Notes: generated from the sequence alone by a model not told the origin. A stretch of DNA of 59,852 bases from Sporosarcina sp. BP05 (GCF_014282005.1 NZ_JACFTD010000020.1:1-59852); one strand, 5' to 3'; counted from the stretch's first letter, positions 45,004-53,604 are shown. Numbers and translations are program-made.

Positions 45004-45045
45004 CCTGCAGGATGCGGGTGTGCAGCCTTTGCCGCAGGACGCGGC
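45004..45045 (+). repeat. AGGAY-loop hairpin repeat, locus C
   Basis: Two hairpins 27 nt apart: 45004-45018 (CCTGC/GCGGG, one G-U pair, loop AGGAT) and 45031-45045 (GCCGC/GCGGC, loop AGGAC). Flanks match locus A (TTGCCGCAGGA, then CTGCC). Confidence 0.75.
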
Positions 45046-45140
45046 GATATTGGGCTGCCTTTCATTAGTGTCGCTCCTTCACTAGATTTGTTCGTTATAC
45101 GGGTGAAGTATAGTGCCGAATATATAGTCACTAAACAAAT

Positions 45141-45187
45141 GGATAGAATCATCAGACAACATCTGATGATTCTATCCTTTTTTTTAT
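45141..45187 (+). terminator. Strong terminator
   Basis: A perfect 16-bp stem (45141-45156 with 45162-45177) is followed by eight or more Ts. It is the first strong stop after serA. Confidence 0.85.
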
Positions 45188-45328
45188 TAAAAATAGTGAG
45201 TGAACAAATAAACTTTCAAACGCTCAAAATGACTACACAGCTAACATTTCTACAACAGTGCCTGATTCCCTGCCTATGAAATTAATACATAATAAATAAA
45301 AGGGATATCTAATTAGTTCCACAATAGA

Positions 45329-45757
45329 TTATTTATATTTATTAAAAGACGTTCTTTTTGGCATTATGGATTTGATAAATTTGATATCTTTTTCATTTAC
45401 CATGTCCGCAAAGTATTCCGTTCCGTTATGTTCAGAGCTGAAAATTGAAGTATTTTTTTTTTTTAGAAAGATTGAAAACCATTTGATGTCACTATTTCGG
45501 TTTAAATTAGTAAATAAATAATCAAGCATCTCCACTGTTTTATTTCCTTTGAAAATAGTCATTCCATTTTCAGTAGATATTTCATAGGATTCATTGACCC
45601 TTGATTCCATTTCTTCTATCAAAGCCCTTTCAACACACCAGCAGTGGATCTCAATATTGTCCGATTGATCCAAAAAATATTTCATCAAAGGTACCCAGTA
45701 ATCATTTTCTCTATTCTCTTCCACTTCCGGTATTTCAAAATGTAATTTATAATTCAT
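45329..45757 (-). CDS. Unknown soluble protein, last gene of the small-gene array
   Basis: This 142-residue acidic protein has no membrane span and no recognised domain; it starts MNYKLHFEIPEVEENREND and contains two Trp/Cys-rich spots (IEIHCWCVERAL, SDIKWFSIFLKKK). ATG at 45757 has AAGGGG 9 nt upstream. It is separated from the next array gene by dispersed repeat D, not by the AACTAAC repeat. Confidence 0.7.
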   Translation of the reverse strand: MNYKLHFEIPEVEENRENDYWVPLMKYFLDQSDNIEIHCWCVERALIEEMESRVNESYEISTENGMTIFKGNKTVEMLDYLFTNLNRNSDIKWFSIFLKKKNTSIFSSEHNGTEYFADMVNEKDIKFIKSIMPKRTSFNKYK

Positions 45758-45804
45758 TTTAATAATCCCCTTAAACGCGTTTTTCACTCCCTAAATATTG
45801 GTTA

Positions 45805-45932
45805 AATAAATACCTATATAAACTAAGCGAAGGCGCATTACATGGGTAGCCTAAGCCATCAGACTGGTAGCGAAGCTGCTTGGCTTAGGGCGGGAGGCAT
45901 CACCTAACGCCGCAGCGGATTCAATGGAATTC
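45805..45932. repeat. Dispersed repeat D, copy 2 with insert
   Basis: Matches 11775-11840 at both ends (TACCTATATAAACTAAGCGAA and CGCCGCAGCGGATTCAATGG). An extra ~60 bp lies in the middle, with an inverted repeat CCTAAGCCA/TGGCTTAGG. The copy runs into the end of the gene starting at 46392. Confidence 0.65.
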
Positions 45933-46392
45933 TTAATTTCACCCTATATAGTCTAACCAACGCAATAACCAGAAATAAAATACCAATAAACAACAGACTA
46001 GCGAAAATAATTTCCAACCCGCTAGTTGGAGAATTAGACACGAAACCACTTAACACCAAGAATAAAACACCAATAGAAGTTAGGTAATATGTGAATCCCG
46101 TATAGTTACTTTTGAGTGAAATATACCCCATAAGGATTATGAGATATGTACCACTTAACAACATTAGCAAAGGAAATAAAGGTGCAAATTTAGCAGCATA
46201 TAAAAAATAATCAATGGGTAGAATATCGCTTGTGTTCTCCACTTGTCCATTGACTATTCCAGAAAAAATTGCGGTATGCTTCCATTCCCAAGAATGCTCT
46301 AGTAGTGCGCTACCTTCATACCACGCGGCCCCAGTAGAAAACAGTAACAGTATTGATGCTAAAACCAATTGGATGACAACCCTAAAAGACAC
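45904..46392 (-). CDS. Four-span membrane protein
   Basis: This 162-residue protein has helices at about 4-24, 55-78, 90-108 and 117-140, a short outer loop with Trp and Glu (WYEGSALLEHSWEWKH) and a basic C-terminus. It has no recognised family. I use the GTG at 46392, 8 nt after GAGG; a GTG three codons earlier overlaps that site. Repeat D overlaps its 3' end. Confidence 0.7.
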   Translation of the reverse strand: MSFRVVIQLVLASILLLFSTGAAWYEGSALLEHSWEWKHTAIFSGIVNGQVENTSDILPIDYFLYAAKFAPLFPLLMLLSGTYLIILMGYISLKSNYTGFTYYLTSIGVLFLVLSGFVSNSPTSGLEIIFASLLFIGILFLVIALVRLYRVKLRIPLNPLRR

Positions 46393-46460
46393 TTTCTTCA
46401 CCTCAAGTATAAGTTAAAAATTAAATAGCTCAAATCTGAACGTTTTTTGATGTATATTTA

Positions 46461-46545
46461 CTATCCTTATTTTACTAAAGCACTCGTTAGTTGAAGAAGA
46501 ATAATGGAATTGCAGCAACAATCCCTTTATCTCCAATCAAAATAG
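46461..46545 (-). repeat. AACTAAC spacer repeat R1
   Basis: Contains the right half of the module (ACTAAAGCACTCGTTAGTTG, then AAGAAGAAT) next to a less conserved stretch. It lies between two small genes. Confidence 0.65.
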
Positions 46546-46552
46546 TTATTTT

Positions 46553-46993
46553 TTACTTCAAGTTAAAAATTCCCTTACCAGTTTCCATATTTATAGGCAA
46601 TGATGAATGTTCATGAGCTATGACCCAAGATTCATTCACTTTTTTTAAACCATATGTGAACCGATTTGTCGTTTGACGAAGTTTCTCACCAGAATCTTCT
46701 TGGTGAGCAGCAAATGTTACAGCACAATGAACAAATGCGAGATTTGAATTTTCTTCAACTACTAGTTCATTAAAATCAACTTTTAGTAAAACACCATCCT
46801 CGCTCAATCCATTAAACCACTCTGCCACATTTTCCTTCCATGAAGAAATCCCCTTGCTCTCCCAGTTCCCCCAGCAATCATAAATATGCATTTCGGGAGC
46901 ATACATGGATAAGAATTTTTCAACATCTTTTTCGTAAATTGCTGTTTTGTAATTTTCAAGTACGTCTTGAACTTTGAAAAAATCCTTCGTCAT
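46553..46993 (-). CDS. SnoaL/NTF2-like protein
   Basis: This 146-residue soluble protein has the NTF2-like cone fold pattern (VQDVLENYKTAIYEKDVEKFLSMYAPE-like start, MHIYDCWGNWESKG, then TNRFTYGLKKVNESWVIAHEHSS at about 107-130), close to SnoaL-like DUF4440 proteins. Such domains bind small molecules or act as isomerases; function unknown. AAAGGGG precedes the ATG. It is array gene 7, flanked by R1 and R2. Confidence 0.8.
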   Translation of the reverse strand: MTKDFFKVQDVLENYKTAIYEKDVEKFLSMYAPEMHIYDCWGNWESKGISSWKENVAEWFNGLSEDGVLLKVDFNELVVEENSNLAFVHCAVTFAAHQEDSGEKLRQTTNRFTYGLKKVNESWVIAHEHSSLPINMETGKGIFNLK

Positions 46994-47070
46994 TTAGTGC
47001 ATCCCCTTTACCAATTTCAGAACTATAAGTATGTTAATAGAAATGAATTAAATATTCAAACACTTTTTAC

Positions 47071-47152
47071 CTCTTCAATTAACCAGCACATTAGTTCAAT
47101 AAGAAATAAGCTTTACTCCTTCTTGAAGTAAAGCACCCGTTAGTTAAAAAAG
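47071..47152 (-). repeat. AACTAAC spacer repeat R2
   Basis: Full module: TTCAATTAACCAGCACATTA (left), a GCTTTACT/AGTAAAGC hairpin and ACCCGTTAGTT (right). The right end includes the stop codon of the next gene (47140-47142). Confidence 0.8.
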
Positions 47153-47445
47153 CCGAGAAACATATCCTGAAAGAATATCAGTAAAAGTAATACCCAAATA
47201 ACCGCTAAACTTTGAAAAAAGTATTTTTTATACTTCGGGCTATCCTTTTCAAAAACTCTAAACCATTCTCCAAATAACACGATAATAAAAATAAGAGATG
47301 TATATATCATTAATTTAATCATTTCCGCATTTTGTTCTGGTGTATTAAATGTATAGAAAACATTAAAAAAGTAACTAATGCATAATATGCTGAATAATAA
47401 AATATACATACCCAATATAATTAGACGACCTTTTCGAGTTTTCAA
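47140..47445 (-). CDS. Three-span membrane protein
   Basis: This 101-residue protein has helices at about 8-30, 43-60 and 76-97 and basic or charged linkers. It is not recognised. The start is TTG at 47445, 5 nt after GGGGGG. Its stop codon lies within repeat R2, as if the repeat were part of the gene unit. Confidence 0.7.
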   Translation of the reverse strand: MKTRKGRLIILGMYILLFSILCISYFFNVFYTFNTPEQNAEMIKLMIYTSLIFIIVLFGEWFRVFEKDSPKYKKYFFQSLAVIWVLLLLIFFQDMFLGFFN

Positions 47446-47517
47446 TATAGCCCCCCTTATTAATTTTTGACACATGAATATTTTAAATCAATCTACTTCA
47501 ATAGCCTTCCAAGAATA

Positions 47518-47610
47518 CCTGTCTGTTCAACTAAACTGCTTCGTTAGTTGAACAGGAAAGGATGCTTTACCCCTTCTTGAAGTAAAGCAACCCGTTAGTT
47601 GAATATGAAT
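47518..47610 (-). repeat. AACTAAC spacer repeat R3
   Basis: TGTTCAACTAAACTGCTTCG, GTTAGTTGAACA, a GCTTTAC/GTAAAGC hairpin and ACCCGTTAGTTGAATA. Module complete. Confidence 0.8.
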
Positions 47611-47621
47611 CCCATAAATCT

Positions 47622-48083
47622 CTATTTTTGTGAATTTCTTTTTTCTTTCCAGGTATTCATTAAGTTTTTCTGATATTCCTTTGGCTTTTCTATTAAAAAC
47701 CAATCGACTGAATGGGCAGGTGTTGGCATCCATTTCTTGCGACGGATTCTTATCTTTTCGTGATTTGTATAGTGTGGATAAATCACGGTAGACTTCAAAC
47801 CTCTTACATTGGAATATTTAACGCTTTCAATCTCATCCCAAAAAACTTTATTCCCTTGTAGGTCAATTACAATTCCTTTATCATCCCAATGAAATCCCTT
47901 ACCATCATTTCTTTTTCTCCAAAGGTATATAGAGTATCCAATAAAAACAAATGAAAAAAATAACCCAATTATAAACACAAATAGATGCGAGATTATACCT
48001 TTTATATCCGAAAAGCACAATATTAAAAAAGTAACTCCCATAACCATAAAAGTTATTATTGGATACCAAGAAATTTTATACAT
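47622..48083 (-). CDS. Two-span membrane protein with cytoplasmic domain
   Basis: This 153-residue protein has two helices (about 6-24 and 35-54), then a basic cytoplasmic domain with WDDKGIVIDLQGNKVFWDEIESV, resembling small bacterial PH-like or STM3941-type domains. The start is uncertain: the ATG at 48083 has only a moderate site, and GTG/TTG codons up to 48110 are possible. Confidence 0.65.
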   Translation of the reverse strand: MYKISWYPIITFMVMGVTFLILCFSDIKGIISHLFVFIIGLFFSFVFIGYSIYLWRKRNDGKGFHWDDKGIVIDLQGNKVFWDEIESVKYSNVRGLKSTVIYPHYTNHEKIRIRRKKWMPTPAHSVDWFLIEKPKEYQKNLMNTWKEKRNSQK

Positions 48084-48150
48084 TCTCACTTCATTCAAAT
48101 ATAACAACACCTTTTTAGAGATTTGATTTATTGTTATTATATCAGATTTT

Positions 48151-48231
48151 CTTCTTCAACTAACCTGCCCCGTTAGTAAAAAAGGCTTTACTCCTTCTTG
48201 AAGTAAAGCACCCGTTAGTTGAAGAAGAACA
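48151..48231 (-). repeat. AACTAAC spacer repeat R4
   Basis: The clearest copy. CTTCTTCAACTAACCTGCCC, CGTTAGT, a GCTTTACT/AGTAAAGC hairpin (48185-48192, 48202-48209), then ACCCGTTAGTTGAAGAAG. The outer ends are complementary. Confidence 0.85.
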
Positions 48232-48275
48232 GCGGCGCTAATACAACAATCGCGCCCGATTGTTTTAAAATTAAA

Positions 48276-48431
48276 TTACTTATTGTCCTCTTTCTTTTTA
48301 GCGCCGTAACCTAAGAGAACACCGATCAATAATGTAAACAAGTAATTACCGTCAAAGTTCTTTGTAAAGAAGCTTAGAACTAACCAAGCAACAAGTATTC
48401 CTGCAATTAACGAAATCATAGTTTTAGACAT
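48276..48431 (-). CDS. 51-residue membrane protein
   Basis: A short gene encodes a peptide starting MSKTMISLIAGILVAW, with two hydrophobic segments (about 5-22 and 29-42), ending in a charged tail KKKEDNK. AAAGGAG lies 9 nt before the ATG, one of the best sites in this region, so I consider it real. It is array gene 4. No known family. Confidence 0.7.
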   Translation of the reverse strand: MSKTMISLIAGILVAWLVLSFFTKNFDGNYLFTLLIGVLLGYGAKKKEDNK

Positions 48432-48540
48432 TTACTATTACTCCTTTTTTGATACCGATTGTTAAATACATTACTTCACAAAATGGTCCGATCGTAGCAC
48501 AAAGTTGTAAAACAAACGCGACCGATAGTCGAATAAAGTG

Positions 48541-49005
48541 TTACATAACTTTACCAAATACCCTAAAAATCACTTTAAATATAGAAATTTTAAGAGGGGA
48601 AACAAATATAGAATCTTTTATTATCATATTTTTATGTTTCAAAAAGTTATTAATTTGTTTTCTTCTATTAGGAATCATGAATAAAGGTAATCTTGTAGGA
48701 GTAAACCATTCCACTCTTTCTGTTTCAGGACCATCCTTGATTGGCAATCCATTATTCACTTTTCCTAAGAATAAGTGTTGCATATCATCAGATTGGGGTT
48801 GATAATACTCCCCGACTTTCCTTTTAATTGAAATGATATACCCTGTTTCCTCTTCCGTTTCCCGTATAGCACAACTTTCTAATAGTTCATCCTTTTCTAA
48901 TGTGCCACCAGGTAAATCCCAAAGAGGATAATCTTTTCGTTTGACTAACAGTATACGGTTCTCTTTATTTATAACAATAGTAAAACAACCAGAAGTTTTT
49001 GCCAT
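48541..49005 (-). CDS. Nudix hydrolase
   Basis: This 154-residue protein has a Nudix box with the usual spacing: GGTLEKDELLESCAIRETEE then ETGY. It begins SGCFTIVINKENRILLVKR, typical of housecleaning Nudix enzymes. Substrate unknown. The C-terminal 30 residues are hydrophobic/basic and unusual for the family. AAAGGAG precedes the ATG, and its upstream context resembles that of the 51-residue gene. Confidence 0.88.
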   Translation of the reverse strand: MAKTSGCFTIVINKENRILLVKRKDYPLWDLPGGTLEKDELLESCAIRETEEETGYIISIKRKVGEYYQPQSDDMQHLFLGKVNNGLPIKDGPETERVEWFTPTRLPLFMIPNRRKQINNFLKHKNMIIKDSIFVSPLKISIFKVIFRVFGKVM

Positions 49006-49098
49006 ATCAATTACTCCTTTTTCAACTCTACAGTCACTTCAGTTTAAGTACATTGTTTCACAATCTGGACCGTTTGTTAAACACAAGTTAAACAACAC

Positions 49099-49160
49099 TC
49101 TTCAACTAACCTGCTTCTTTACTTTAATACGATTGAAACGAAGTAAAGTTCCAACTTCAA
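49099..49160 (-). repeat. AACTAAC spacer repeat R5
   Basis: CTTCAACTAACCTGCTTC followed by a variant inner hairpin (CTTTACTTTAA/ AAGTAAAG). The right half is degenerate. Confidence 0.7.
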
Positions 49161-49195
49161 ATAAATATCCCATATAAAATTATCAAAAGTCCATT

Positions 49196-49290
49196 TTTCT
49201 TATTCAATTAATCTGCCCCGTTAGTTCAATAAGAACAAGGCTATCTACTGACAGCCTTGTTCTGCTAAAGCTACCCGTTAGTATAATTAT
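49196..49290 (-). repeat. AACTAAC spacer repeat R6
   Basis: TTATTCAATTAATCTGCCCC, GTTAGTTCAATAAG, an inner AGAACAAGGCT/AGCCTTGTTCT hairpin, then GCTACCCGTTAG. The inner hairpin differs in sequence from R2-R4 but is perfectly paired. Confidence 0.8.
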
Positions 49291-49308
49291 GTCATCAAAT
49301 TAATTCCG

Positions 49309-49575
49309 TTAAATTCTACCGACGATTGCATAGAGAAATGCAATAAATAAAACACCTAATGAAATGGAAAGTAACGAGATATACTTCATAAACCCTTTTT
49401 CTTTCTTAAAGAAAGCAACGATACCAAGTATTATGCCTGTTAAATAGACACCAAATCCAATGAATATTCCCCACCAACCCAAAATAGCAATATTAATCGG
49501 TGGGAAAGCCATATATGCAACAAAAATTCCAACGATAACTAAGATGATGGAATACCTACTAAACTTCCTTTCCAA
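49309..49575 (-). CDS. Small three-span membrane protein
   Basis: This 88-residue protein is nearly all membrane helices (about 8-26, 29-54 and 64-85), separated by a short KKEKGFMK loop. It has no recognised family. The start is TTG with GGGGAG 5 nt upstream. Flanked by R6 and R7. Confidence 0.7.
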   Translation of the reverse strand: MERKFSRYSIILVIVGIFVAYMAFPPINIAILGWWGIFIGFGVYLTGIILGIVAFFKKEKGFMKYISLLSISLGVLFIAFLYAIVGRI

Positions 49576-49625
49576 TTTTTCTCCCCTTTCTACTCTATCT
49601 ATTTCTTCACCCTATTTAGTCCTTT

Positions 49626-49722
49626 CCTTCTTCAACTAACCTGCCTCTTTAGTTCAACAAGAAAGAAGAGCTACCTAAGCAGCCCCAGGATCTTTCACTA
49701 AACCACCCGTTAGCTTAATTAG
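49626..49722 (-). repeat. AACTAAC spacer repeat R7
   Basis: CTTCTTCAACTAACCTGCCT, TTAGTTCAACAAG, variant centre, then ACCACCCGTTAGC. The stop codon of the lipoprotein gene (49715-49717) lies at its end. Confidence 0.75.
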
Positions 49723-50188
49723 TTAGTATCAAGTAATAGTATTTTGCATCTTGTAATAAACTAATTAAATCAAATGATGCTTTGAAAGCAATATATATTG
49801 CAATACCTGATAACATAGTTATAACTACTCCGCTATCTTTAAGCATTTTTCTATTTTTCTTATAAAGGATAAGCGTTGTTATAATAATTATTAATAAGTA
49901 TGATACCGATATAATTAGTTTTGCGAATACCAATTTACTATCATTTACAGCATTCATGAAATTTACTAAATCGTCTTGATTGGCAGCACTCTCTTCGATA
50001 ATAGATATATCTCCTTTGTAGCCAACCTTCCAAGAAAATTTATTTTGTTCTTTTAATACGGTGTACTCATAACCCAAAGATTGTTCATCACCAATACTTT
50101 CTGAATATTCCTGTGTGTCTTCTTCTTGGGAACAAGCAGATAAGATTAAGGTGAAGCTAAATAACATTAGCAGAATACATTTTTTCAT
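49715..50188 (-). CDS. Lipoprotein with C-terminal membrane helices
   Basis: This 157-residue protein has a signal peptide with lipobox LSAC (Cys19), a short outer domain (20-88) and two or three hydrophobic stretches after it (about 92-112, 122-150). A lipoprotein with such a tail is uncommon. No known family. GGGAGG lies 6 nt before the ATG. First gene of the array by transcription order. Confidence 0.75.
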   Translation of the reverse strand: MKKCILLMLFSFTLILSACSQEEDTQEYSESIGDEQSLGYEYTVLKEQNKFSWKVGYKGDISIIEESAANQDDLVNFMNAVNDSKLVFAKLIISVSYLLIIIITTLILYKKNRKMLKDSGVVITMLSGIAIYIAFKASFDLISLLQDAKYYYLILTN

Positions 50189-50224
50189 TGGAATTCCTCC
50201 CGTCCCTCGGTAAATTCATTATAG

Positions 50225-50265
50225 CCTTATTCAACTAAACTACCCCGTTAGTTTAAGTGCAAACT
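50225..50265 (-). repeat. AACTAAC spacer repeat R8
   Basis: CTTATTCAACTAAACTACCC, CGTTAGTTTAAG. Outermost member of the series on the upstream side. Confidence 0.7.
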
Positions 50266-50447
50266 TTCACAATATACAGATTTAATTAAACATAAAATCT
50301 CCAAATCCCTTCAAAAATTAGTTCTCTTTATATTAAACGAACGACCTCAGTTTTAGCACTAGTTCTAGCAACACCTCATAAATATTTAGGGTGTATTCAA
50401 TTTGCATGCCTATCGATGTGCTAATAAACATGTCAAATTGAATAGAG

Positions 50448-50550
50448 CATTGATAAGACAACAAAATAGGAGACACCAATTCAAATGCGAATTATGTCCC
50501 CTATTGAGCTGTTACTCGATGTTTTCTCCCCATCAATCGAATCCGTTAAC
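50448..50550 (+). repeat. Dispersed repeat E, copy 2
   Basis: Blocks CATTGATA, ACAAAATAGGAGACAC, AATTC..GAATT, GTCCCC, TTTTCTCCCCATCAATCGAA, CCGTTA match 36766-36865 in the same orientation. It directly borders the array. Confidence 0.7.
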
Positions 50551-50624
50551 CAAATAGGCACGCCTTTTCGTTTTTTAATGTTAGTAGTTTATCAATCCAC
50601 TTTTGGAACTTATAAATAGGTTGC

Positions 50625-51431
50625 CTACTGTACGGCTTCTTTCTTCGTCAACTCTTCAAGAATTGGAAATAGCTTCTCTAAATGATCAATTTCATAAGTT
50701 GGTACAACTTCTTCACTTGGCAGTTTATTCTCCCGGTTAATCCAAACGGAACGCATTCCTACACGCGATGCCCCTAAGATATCGGTCATTAGATTGTCGC
50801 CTACCATAATTGCTCCATCTGCAGTTACGCCGCTTTCAGCAAGCACATATTGAAATATAGATGCATCGGGCTTCCCTATTCCGAATGCGCCTGAGATGAT
50901 AATTTGGTCAAAATAAGGGACGAGTGCAGATGTAATTTCAAGTTTCGTATGTTGTAAACTTGGCGAACCATTTGTTAAGAGAACGAGTTTGTATGTATCT
51001 CTTAGACGGTCCAATACTTTGAATGTTTCTTCATATAGAAAAGGATGCTTTTTTCGTTCCTGTGGAAATAGTTCCGCTAACGTGCTGCCAAGATTTTTAT
51101 CATTTATACCGATTCGCTGAAGCCCATTTGTCCATGCTTCTTTACGATAGCCTGGGACAATTGCTTTCATCTTTTGAAAATAAACGCCTTCATCATCAAA
51201 TGTGCCCCACAGGCCTTCAAACGGGTTAATGCCAATAATCTGTGTAAAATCATATGTATCGTACGTTTCGTAAAGCTTTCTAGCTTCCAATCTAACAGCT
51301 TCTTCAAGTTCTGCGGGATTTAGATCATGTACTTGGGCCGCGTATTCACATGTTTTTAGGAATGCCGTTTCCACGCTTTTTTTATCCCACAGTAACGTAT
51401 CGTCCAAATCAAAAACAATCGCTTTTATCAT
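50625..51431 (-). CDS. HAD-IA family phosphatase
   Basis: This 268-residue HAD hydrolase has motif I (VFDLDDTLL), motif II (LLTNGSPS), motif III lysine (FGIGKPD) and motif IV (MVGDNLMTDI). It resembles YjjG/YsaA-type nucleotidase or phosphoglycolate-like phosphatases; substrate unclear. It is monocistronic. Confidence 0.9.
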   Translation of the reverse strand: MIKAIVFDLDDTLLWDKKSVETAFLKTCEYAAQVHDLNPAELEEAVRLEARKLYETYDTYDFTQIIGINPFEGLWGTFDDEGVYFQKMKAIVPGYRKEAWTNGLQRIGINDKNLGSTLAELFPQERKKHPFLYEETFKVLDRLRDTYKLVLLTNGSPSLQHTKLEITSALVPYFDQIIISGAFGIGKPDASIFQYVLAESGVTADGAIMVGDNLMTDILGASRVGMRSVWINRENKLPSEEVVPTYEIDHLEKLFPILEELTKKEAVQ

Positions 51432-51495
51432 AAGAATTCATCCCCTATCTTCTTTATAAACTAGTATACATGATTTCAGACTAGTTAAACGAATA

Positions 51496-51530
51496 AAGAA
51501 AAAACCGCTCCTAATTCTAATCCGGAGCGG
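51496..51530 (-). terminator. Catalase terminator
   Basis: On the minus strand CCGCTCC pairs with GGAGCGG and is followed by six Ts. Confidence 0.85.
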
Positions 51531-51537
51531 CAATTCT

Positions 51538-53604
51538 TCAATAAATTTCTCTGTCCCAGAAGCGTTGCTGTGCGATTGCTGTTACAAAATCATTATCGAA
51601 GTCGGGATTATCCGTCGCGAATACAATTCCAGGTCCCACCTTTGCATTTGATAATTCGAAGAAAGGCTCACCTGTCGATGCAAATCCTATCGGTTTAAAA
51701 TGCTTGAACGATTCGTTAATATAGTATTGGATATTGGAATTGAACTTTGCTTGATTTTTAGCCCTGCCGCCAACAACATATAAACTATCAAACAACACCG
51801 GATCCATTGTAAGAAAAGTTTCATTAACGATTACATTAAGACCATCCGCACCTTTCACTGTGCCAAGTTTTTCACCAACGATATCCACAGTAACACCGTA
51901 TTTCCTTAACGTTTTGACAACTCTTTTCACTTCTGCACCATTAAAGTCATTGCCAATCAGTACGCCGACTTTCAATGTGTAAGGGACTCTCGTCGTATTT
52001 GCCTGACTGAGTGCAGGTGATGAGGCCTTGACGTTCACTTGCTTACCAGTAGGACGGTTCACTCCGACGCCGTCCGCCACCATGTCGGCCATAGCCTTAT
52101 CAACATGGACGAACATATCGACAACCTGCTGTCTAACGTCACGGCTTTGTACTTTTCCAACTTCAAAGATGAATGCGTCAATGATATGCTGTTTTTCAGG
52201 CGGTGACATACTGTTCCAAAAAAGCCTTGCCTGGGAAAAGAAATCTTTGAACGAATCACTTCTCGCTTGAATGATACGCCCTTCCACTTTTTCTGCGTAA
52301 TGGACGAATCCGCCTTCCTTCGCAGATGAGGTGGACGGTGTATTATCCGCAAGCGAGTTTTTATGGTAACTTACCTGGCCAACATCAATTCTCTGCCGGC
52401 TATAGCCATTTCGCTGATTATTATGGAACGGACAGACGGCACGGTTGATGGGGATTTCAGTAAAATTCGGCCCCCCCAGACGAATGAGCTGCGTATCTAA
52501 ATAAGAAAACAATCTGCCTTGTAGAAGTGGATCATTCGTAAAGTCAATTCCAGGTACGACATTACCTGGGTGGAACGCAACTTGCTCTGTTTCGGCGAAG
52601 ACGTTGTCAACATTACGATTTAGTGTCATCTTGCCAAATATTTTTACAGGAACAATTTCTTCCGGCCAAAGTTTAGTAGCATCAAGCACGTCAAAATCGA
52701 ACATGAATTCATCTTTTTCATCAATCATCTGCACGCCAAATTCATACTCCGCAAAGTTCCCATGTTCAATTGACTCCCATAAATCCCGTCGCTGGAAGTC
52801 CGGATCTTTCCCTGAAATTTTCTGCGCCTCATCCCAGACAAGCGAATGTACGCCGAGTAAAGGCTTCCAGTGAAACTTCACAAACCGCGCTTTGCCTTCC
52901 GCATTGACGAATCGGAATGTGTGAACACCGAATCCTTCCATCATCCGCCACCTTGTTGGAATTGCCCGATCTGACATTAGCCACATGACCATATGCGCTG
53001 ATTCCTGATTGTTAGCTACGAAATCCCAAAACGTATCATGGGCAGAGGCAGCTTGCGGCATTTCGTTATGCGGTTCTGGCTGTATCGCATGGACAAGATC
53101 CGGGAACTTAATCCCATCTTGGATGAAAAAGACGGGAATATTATTGCCCACAAGATCATAATTACCTTCTTCCGTATAGAACTTAACAGCAAACCCTCGT
53201 ACATCCCTTACAGTATCCGCAGAACCTTTGCTTCCTACGACATTTGAAAATCTCGTAAAAACCGGTGTTTTTGTTCCGGGCTCTTGTAGAAACTTGGCTT
53301 TTGTGAACTCCTTCATGGATTCATACAATTCGAAAACGCCGTGAGCTGCATATCCTCTGGCATGTACAACCCGCTCTGGAATTCGCTCGTGGTCAAAATG
53401 GGTTATTTTTTCCCTAAAATGGAAGTCCTCCATCAATGTCGGACCACGAATACCCGCTTTCAATGACTCCTCATCGTTCGAAACTTTCAGTGCTTGATTT
53501 GTCGTCATTTTTGTACCTGCATTATTCACACGGAATTGTTCCAACTGTTTATCCTTACTGTTTTCATCTACGACATGTTTGTGATTTGATGATGATTTAT
53601 CCAC
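51538..53604 (-). CDS. katE: Large-subunit catalase (HPII/KatE type)
   Basis: This 688-residue heme catalase breaks down hydrogen peroxide. It has the distal-His block VVHARGYAAHGVFE, the NADPH/heme loop segments, the proximal Tyr block RLFSYLDTQLIRLGGPNF and, as in large-subunit catalases, a C-terminal DJ-1/PfpI-like domain (about 545-685). The long form is stress or sporulation linked in Bacillus (KatX/KatE types). The start is GTG, 5-6 nt after AAGGGG. Confidence 0.95.
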   Translation of the reverse strand: MDKSSSNHKHVVDENSKDKQLEQFRVNNAGTKMTTNQALKVSNDEESLKAGIRGPTLMEDFHFREKITHFDHERIPERVVHARGYAAHGVFELYESMKEFTKAKFLQEPGTKTPVFTRFSNVVGSKGSADTVRDVRGFAVKFYTEEGNYDLVGNNIPVFFIQDGIKFPDLVHAIQPEPHNEMPQAASAHDTFWDFVANNQESAHMVMWLMSDRAIPTRWRMMEGFGVHTFRFVNAEGKARFVKFHWKPLLGVHSLVWDEAQKISGKDPDFQRRDLWESIEHGNFAEYEFGVQMIDEKDEFMFDFDVLDATKLWPEEIVPVKIFGKMTLNRNVDNVFAETEQVAFHPGNVVPGIDFTNDPLLQGRLFSYLDTQLIRLGGPNFTEIPINRAVCPFHNNQRNGYSRQRIDVGQVSYHKNSLADNTPSTSSAKEGGFVHYAEKVEGRIIQARSDSFKDFFSQARLFWNSMSPPEKQHIIDAFIFEVGKVQSRDVRQQVVDMFVHVDKAMADMVADGVGVNRPTGKQVNVKASSPALSQANTTRVPYTLKVGVLIGNDFNGAEVKRVVKTLRKYGVTVDIVGEKLGTVKGADGLNVIVNETFLTMDPVLFDSLYVVGGRAKNQAKFNSNIQYYINESFKHFKPIGFASTGEPFFELSNAKVGPGIVFATDNPDFDNDFVTAIAQQRFWDREIY

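Larger units (their letters stand above)
44839..45328. other. Repeat and terminator spacer after serA
   Basis: About 490 bp without a gene. It carries a GGGAGGGAT/ATCCCTCC hairpin (about 44959-44983), AGGAY hairpins (45004-45045) and the terminator at 45141-45187. The part beyond the terminator shows nothing. Confidence 0.7.
50189..50624. other. Spacer at the upstream edge of the array
   Basis: About 435 bp without a gene. It holds R8 (50225-50265), an ATTCAATTTG/CAAATTGAAT inverted repeat (50395-50404, 50434-50443) and repeat E (50448-50550). Confidence 0.65.

Noticed and set aside
47527..47733. 68-codon minus-strand frame
   Set aside because: It overlaps repeat R3 and the true membrane protein gene in another frame.
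45758..50290. CRISPR array
   Set aside because: Repeat spacing is several hundred bases with genes between, and the units are too long and variable.
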